In this document: piece by piece, positions 60,701 through 64,000 of the stretch
Numbering within the stretch: position 1 is the first letter of the stretch
Layout of the letters: the number at the start of each line of letters is the position of its first letter
DNA from: Paraburkholderia tropica
GTDB lineage: Bacteria > Pseudomonadota > Gammaproteobacteria > Burkholderiales > Burkholderiaceae
Assembly: GCF_900109265.1 (NCBI RefSeq)
Contig: NZ_FNZM01000021.1
Span: forward strand, 103,741 to 167,740
Reading direction: 5' to 3'
DNA length: 64,000 nucleotides
Notes under the pieces: model-generated
Told to the model about the DNA's origin: nothing
Databases searched by the model: none
Seen by the model: the letters and a program-made list of their open reading frames with translations, nothing else
Program-made: the position numbers and the translations under genes

Positions 60701-61025
60701 GCGAACGGATGACTCAAGCGTACACGTGTGTTTGGTTCGCCAGACAGAACACTCTGCAATAGTTGGGCATTCGAGAACGACCGCGCTGTAGCCGTAAACG
60801 GTCATTGGGTTATGAACGCATGAGAGGCAGCTTTGGGTCGCATGCGGACTCTCGCCTCAACTCGAAGTGCGTCACTCTATGCGATGTGCATGAGACGGCA
60901 CTCGGCCATGAGGAGGAGCTCACTCGGCAGCTATAAGTGGCTGCAAACTGCTGCTCTTCGATCATCCGATCGGTTGGTGGACCGATCGACCACGAACCCG
61001 AATCTGCGCGTGCAGCGGACCGGAC
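60701..61025. other. 325-base spacer between convergent genes, with a hairpin
   Basis: Separates the AraC gene (plus) from the two-partner transporter (minus); both end here. CGATCGGT (60967-60974) and ACCGATCG (60981-60988) form a perfect 8-base stem with loop TGGTGG. No T-run follows. No gene seen. Confidence 0.55.
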
Positions 61026-62759
61026 CTAAAACTGTCCTGTCACCAGGAAACCGAGCGTCACTCGCGACGCCGGAAAATCAGCCGGTTTATAGACGGGGGC
61101 GCCAGCGAACACGTCATAACTGAGCGTTCCGTACCGCCCGGAAATCGCTCCCTTGAAGCCGATGACCGCGCCAGCCAACTGCGTGCCCGCGAGATACTGT
61201 GCGGACGGCCCCCAGACGTGGCCGTAATCGAGCCCAGCATAGACCGCCTGGCCGCTCTGGCCGATGGAATACTGCACTTCGTTGCGCAAGTAGAACCCAC
61301 GCTCTGCCGCCAGCATCGTTTCGCCGCTGAAACCTCGCACCGTGTAACGACTGCCGATAGTGAGGTCATCAATGTAGTTCAGTTCGTCTGCGGTGTACTG
61401 CCCGTGCAGCGTGCCAACGTAGCGGAAGTTTTGCCCTGCAATGGCGAATGGCGCTACGAGATTCGCGTCGAGCGTCGCCATACGGAAACGGTACGTGGGG
61501 CCATCCGGCGTGTCAGTCTGTGCGCCGAACCCGCCGACACCCTGACGATACGCGAGCGTACCGTCGAACTGCGATGCGCCGAAGTAATGACGGTTCGTCA
61601 CGCCCGCCTCGACAAAGGTGTTGTCGCGGCGCTGCTGCGGAATCTCCGTATCCTCGACGAAGCTCGCGCCAAACCGCTTGATGAACTGGAATTCAAAGCC
61701 TGTCACGTCCGACTGGCTGCGATACACAACGCGTTCCAGCTTGAGCCCCACGGTCTGCGCGTTGCCGCTGGAGACAAACGTCTGATTGACGCCTGCGACC
61801 TGCTGATAGTACGTGTTCGTGTAGCCGTAAAGCGTGCCGGTCCAGTAACCCCATGGCATCGCATAGGAACCGTTCCAGCCGTGTGTTCCGAGCTTGTGAT
61901 TACCGAACTGCAAATCCTGGTTATAGCCCGCTGACAGTACGTCATTGATGCCTAGCAGGTTATAGAGCCCAAGCGTCACATTGCCGATGTAGTCGCCCGT
62001 CTCGCGCGTGCCGGAGTTATCCGCCGACACGACCAGCGACCATGGTTTCGAACGCTTGACGGACACGACCACGTCACTTTCACCGGGCGACGTGCCAGGA
62101 ACTAGCTGCATGGTCGCATCCTGATTTGGTACGCGTTTCATCTGCTCAAGGCCCTGTTCCAGATCGCGGAGGTTCAGCACGTCACCATCGCGCGCGGGGA
62201 AGGCCGTTTTGAGCGTGCCGCGTGTGTTCGCGTCAGCAAACTTCAGATGACGGGTGACACCTGGTATCAGCGCAAATTTCAGCACTCCTTTGGACAAATC
62301 CTGCGTCGGCAGGAGTGCGCGCGTCGTGATGTAGCCGCGACTCAGGAGAACACCTTGCAAGCCCTTGGCCAGCACATCAAGGCCCTCTTTGCCAACGCAT
62401 TGTCCGCTATAGTGCTGGAGCCATTCGGGCAGAAACGAGAACGGGTCCATCGGCAGCGCCGACGCGCCCTTGACGCGCGTCGCGGCTGGCAGCGAATCCG
62501 GCACGCCGACCGTGAATACCTCAATACGGAAACACGGCGTTTCGACGGGTAGCGCAGGCCATTCGTCAGCCTTCGGCGCGTCCGAGCGCACGACCGGCGC
62601 CGCCACGGCAGCCGCGCGCTGCTGGGCCTCGCGGCGTTGCTGGACTTGCTGTTGTTGTTCGGCGTCCACGTGTACCGCCGCGTTGGGCGGCGTCTGCGAA
62701 TGAGCGAGCGACATCGCGGCTGTAAGCGGCAGTGCCGCCAACCTGGTATGGATTTTCAC
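61026..62759 (-). CDS. Two-partner secretion outer-membrane transporter (FhaC/ShlB/CdiB type)
   Basis: 577 residues. Signal peptide (ends SLAHS), a Gln-rich helical plug-like stretch (VDAEQQQQVQQRREAQQR), POTRA domains (about 70-245; CFRIEVFTVGV, GYITTRALLPTQDLSKGVLKFALIPG), then a 16-strand barrel with the conserved loop motif GSRYTVRGFSGET (VRGF) near residue 475 and a terminal Phe (GQF). It translocates the large haemagglutinin-like partner. Its place after an immunity-sized gene and the tail of such a partner is the A-I-(O)-B order of Burkholderia-type contact-dependent inhibition loci. No lipoprotein-like O gene is present. Confidence 0.9.
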   Translation of the reverse strand: MKIHTRLAALPLTAAMSLAHSQTPPNAAVHVDAEQQQQVQQRREAQQRAAAVAAPVVRSDAPKADEWPALPVETPCFRIEVFTVGVPDSLPAATRVKGASALPMDPFSFLPEWLQHYSGQCVGKEGLDVLAKGLQGVLLSRGYITTRALLPTQDLSKGVLKFALIPGVTRHLKFADANTRGTLKTAFPARDGDVLNLRDLEQGLEQMKRVPNQDATMQLVPGTSPGESDVVVSVKRSKPWSLVVSADNSGTRETGDYIGNVTLGLYNLLGINDVLSAGYNQDLQFGNHKLGTHGWNGSYAMPWGYWTGTLYGYTNTYYQQVAGVNQTFVSSGNAQTVGLKLERVVYRSQSDVTGFEFQFIKRFGASFVEDTEIPQQRRDNTFVEAGVTNRHYFGASQFDGTLAYRQGVGGFGAQTDTPDGPTYRFRMATLDANLVAPFAIAGQNFRYVGTLHGQYTADELNYIDDLTIGSRYTVRGFSGETMLAAERGFYLRNEVQYSIGQSGQAVYAGLDYGHVWGPSAQYLAGTQLAGAVIGFKGAISGRYGTLSYDVFAGAPVYKPADFPASRVTLGFLVTGQF

Positions 62760-62809
62760 GGGTATAAAACTGGCAGGATTAGGGCGTGAAAATCACGCCA
62801 CATAACCTT

Positions 62810-63238
62810 TTATTTTTTAACGAAATTCTCGTAAATTTCCGTCAATTTCCCGACAAAATCCCGATTCAGAGGTGAAGAAATTGAATTCCAGCTGCACATA
62901 CCAACCGACTCAACAATCTTCTTGAGCTCATCAGTTCCGTTGAAATATAAAACATCCCACAGAACATCAACAGGAATATTGTTCCCAACATCTCCATTAG
63001 ACAATAATTCAGCAAGAAATCGCGCGCTATCGTGCGCTGATATTTCTGGCCTATGCGTAGCCTCGATGAGTCCGCAGTTGACATTTAGGCACAGAAAATT
63101 CACAACCGCTCGCCTCCAATTTTCGGGAGTAGCTCCAAATTGCCCTCCGAGAAAATTCGGCAGCGTTGCGTTGGGCGTAAAGTCATCGAGACTTGCTACG
63201 ATGAGTTGCCGTTGATAGTCACTTTCAGGGAAATTCAT
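62810..63238 (-). CDS. Probable contact-dependent inhibition immunity protein
   Basis: 142 residues from ATG 63238 (MNFPESDYQRQLIVASLDD); GAGAG lies upstream. It is clearly more AT-rich than the rest of the window. All-helical-looking, acidic, cytosolic, with no recognisable domain: residues NWRRAVVNFLCLNVNCGLIEATHRPEIS and NIPVDVLWDVLYFNGTDELKKIV. It sits exactly between the tail of the exoprotein and the transporter gene, the slot of CdiI/BcpI. I infer immunity from position, size and base composition only. Confidence 0.65.
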   Translation of the reverse strand: MNFPESDYQRQLIVASLDDFTPNATLPNFLGGQFGATPENWRRAVVNFLCLNVNCGLIEATHRPEISAHDSARFLAELLSNGDVGNNIPVDVLWDVLYFNGTDELKKIVESVGMCSWNSISSPLNRDFVGKLTEIYENFVKK

Positions 63239-63248
63239 TACATTACTC

Positions 63249-63677
63249 TCACTCACTCGGAAATTTGAACTTCGCAACATTTCCATTATTGATATTTTTT
63301 ACGGCTGCACTATTAATTTCAACAGTCGCTGTTGTATCTGCCGTTGCAACCGATGCCTGACCTGCAGGACGGTAGGTGATTGCCGTACCATCTGGCATGA
63401 TTGCCACCCAACTACCTTCACCCGTTATGTTCTTTATAACCTTGACAGGAGTTTGACCATTAAACGCCTCAGTAGCAAATTGCTCTGCTGTTGCGCTAGG
63501 GTCAGCCGTCGGCTCCATTGGAATTGGCGTGCCCAGTCCGCCGATCCCGGCAGGCAGTTTTCCATCTTCGCCCAAGATGGAGGAAGGCACCTGTGAATTG
63601 TCGCTACCGTTGTTTGCCAAGGTTGCATTGTCAGGAACATAACCCGGAGTTCCTGGCGTCACAACAGCAGGTGTTAC
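63249..63677 (-). pseudogene. C-terminal remnant of a CdiA/BcpA-like exoprotein, 5' cut by an IS element
   Basis: About 142 residues of the end of a larger protein. It begins at the IS end (VTPAVVTPGTPGYVPDNATL), passes a Pro/Gly/Asn-rich linker and closes with a compact C-terminal domain: PVKVIKNITGEGSWVAIMPDGTAITYRPAG, then TATVEINSAAVKNINNGNVAKFKFPSE. That end resembles toxin-type tails of haemagglutinin-repeat proteins, whose fold and activity I do not recognise. The frame stays open for another 93 codons into the IS, so a hybrid start is possible but unlikely to be real. Whether the upstream part survives beyond the right edge cannot be seen. Confidence 0.65.
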
Positions 63678-64000
63678 TGGAGCAGCCCCCTGAAACACCG
63701 GACACAGCGACCCACTTAAAATAACGGGTAGGCATAAGACTGTGTTTTTGACTAACACCAGGCAGGAAGTGATGGACGTGTTGACGGGCCCGGAGCGTCG
63801 GCGGCGCTGGACAGCGGAGCAGAAGCTGTCGATGGTGCGCGAGAGTTTCGAGCCGGGGAAATCGGTATCGTTGGTGGCTCGCCAGCACGGCGTGAACCCG
63901 AACCAGCTATTCCACTGGCGCAAGCTGTACCAGGACGGCAGCCTTTCGGCGGTCAAGGCTGGCGAAGAAGTCGTTCCGGCATCAGAGCTGGCGGACGCGC
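63678..64000 (+). mobile_element. IS3-family (IS2-like) insertion sequence, left end, partial
   Basis: The left end begins near TGGAGCAGCCCCCTGAAACA (63678), which has the CCCCCTGAA core seen at IS2-type ends, and the first transposase gene follows about 94 bases inside. It runs past the window edge, so the right end, target duplication and second transposase gene are not seen. Inserted in the exoprotein gene. Confidence 0.75.
63772..64000 (+). CDS. IS3-family transposase OrfA (partial, runs off the edge)
   Basis: 76 codons visible. MDVLTGPERRRRWTAEQK, then SFEPGKSVSLVARQHGV, QLFHWRKLYQDGSL and VVPASELADA match the OrfA helix-turn-helix protein of IS2-like elements almost word for word. It binds the element ends; the catalytic part would come from a frameshifted OrfAB product further right. 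ATG 63772 is preceded by AGGAAG. Confidence 0.88.
   Translation, partial: MDVLTGPERRRRWTAEQKLSMVRESFEPGKSVSLVARQHGVNPNQLFHWRKLYQDGSLSAVKAGEEVVPASELADA

Overview
The window is high-GC bacterial DNA with the gene content of a Burkholderiaceae genome, most likely Paraburkholderia, Caballeronia or Burkholderia. Signs are a 16-strand porin of the Burkholderia type, a DUF3331-like protein, many LysR and AraC regulators, large multidomain histidine kinases and a Burkholderia-type A-I-B order in a contact-dependent inhibition locus. The genus is an inference from gene style; no marker gene such as rRNA is present. Almost every base from 1 to about 61000 is in ordinary high-GC3 coding sequence. The last 1.2 kb (62760-63680) is clearly more AT-rich and looks acquired.

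Region 1 (1-14030, all plus strand) is a catabolic island: a large molybdopterin hydroxylase subunit, a LysR and a TetR regulator, a VOC protein, an FAD monooxygenase resembling 2,6-dihydroxypyridine 3-monooxygenase, a DUF485/ActP symporter pair, an ACMSD-type amidohydrolase, an MFS carrier, a second VOC-like protein, a porin and a second LysR regulator. Together they suggest uptake and ring hydroxylation of an aromatic, possibly N-heterocyclic, acid. A candidate TetR operator lies just before the VOC gene.

Region 2 (14075-29797) starts with an overlapping DsbA-like/peroxiredoxin pair. Then comes a minus-strand signalling operon of four genes that overlap or nearly abut: an OmpR-type regulator, a 1663-residue pseudokinase-ATPase-GAF-histidine kinase, a receiver-PAS-histidine kinase and a receiver-histidine kinase. 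Divergent from it, across an AT-rich spacer with repeated GTTAATG elements, stand two tandem winged-helix STAND ATPase regulators, the first lacking the C-terminal helical half of the second.

Region 3 (29798-42538) holds a DUF3331-like gene, an AraC regulator, a FixL/FixJ-like pair with a clear terminator, a lone receiver protein, a LysR regulator and a second giant pseudokinase-ATPase-GAF-histidine kinase with a different class of kinase core.

Region 4 (42659-51508) has an alpha/beta hydrolase, a gene-poor 0.9 kb stretch, a glycine-rich autotransporter, a NarL-type regulator with a 7TMR-DISM histidine kinase, and a small protein that resembles the Rhodococcus equi virulence protein VapA.

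Region 5 (51858-60700) is an iron-siderophore operon: TonB receptor, Tat-type binding protein, fused FhuB permease, a cyclic-peptide/siderophore-type ABC exporter and FhuC ATPase, with a divergent AraC regulator and a Fur-box-like site. Region 6 (61026-64000) is a two-partner secretion/CDI locus: the transporter, a likely immunity gene and the C-terminal end of the large exoprotein, cut off by an IS3-family (IS2-like) element that runs off the right edge.
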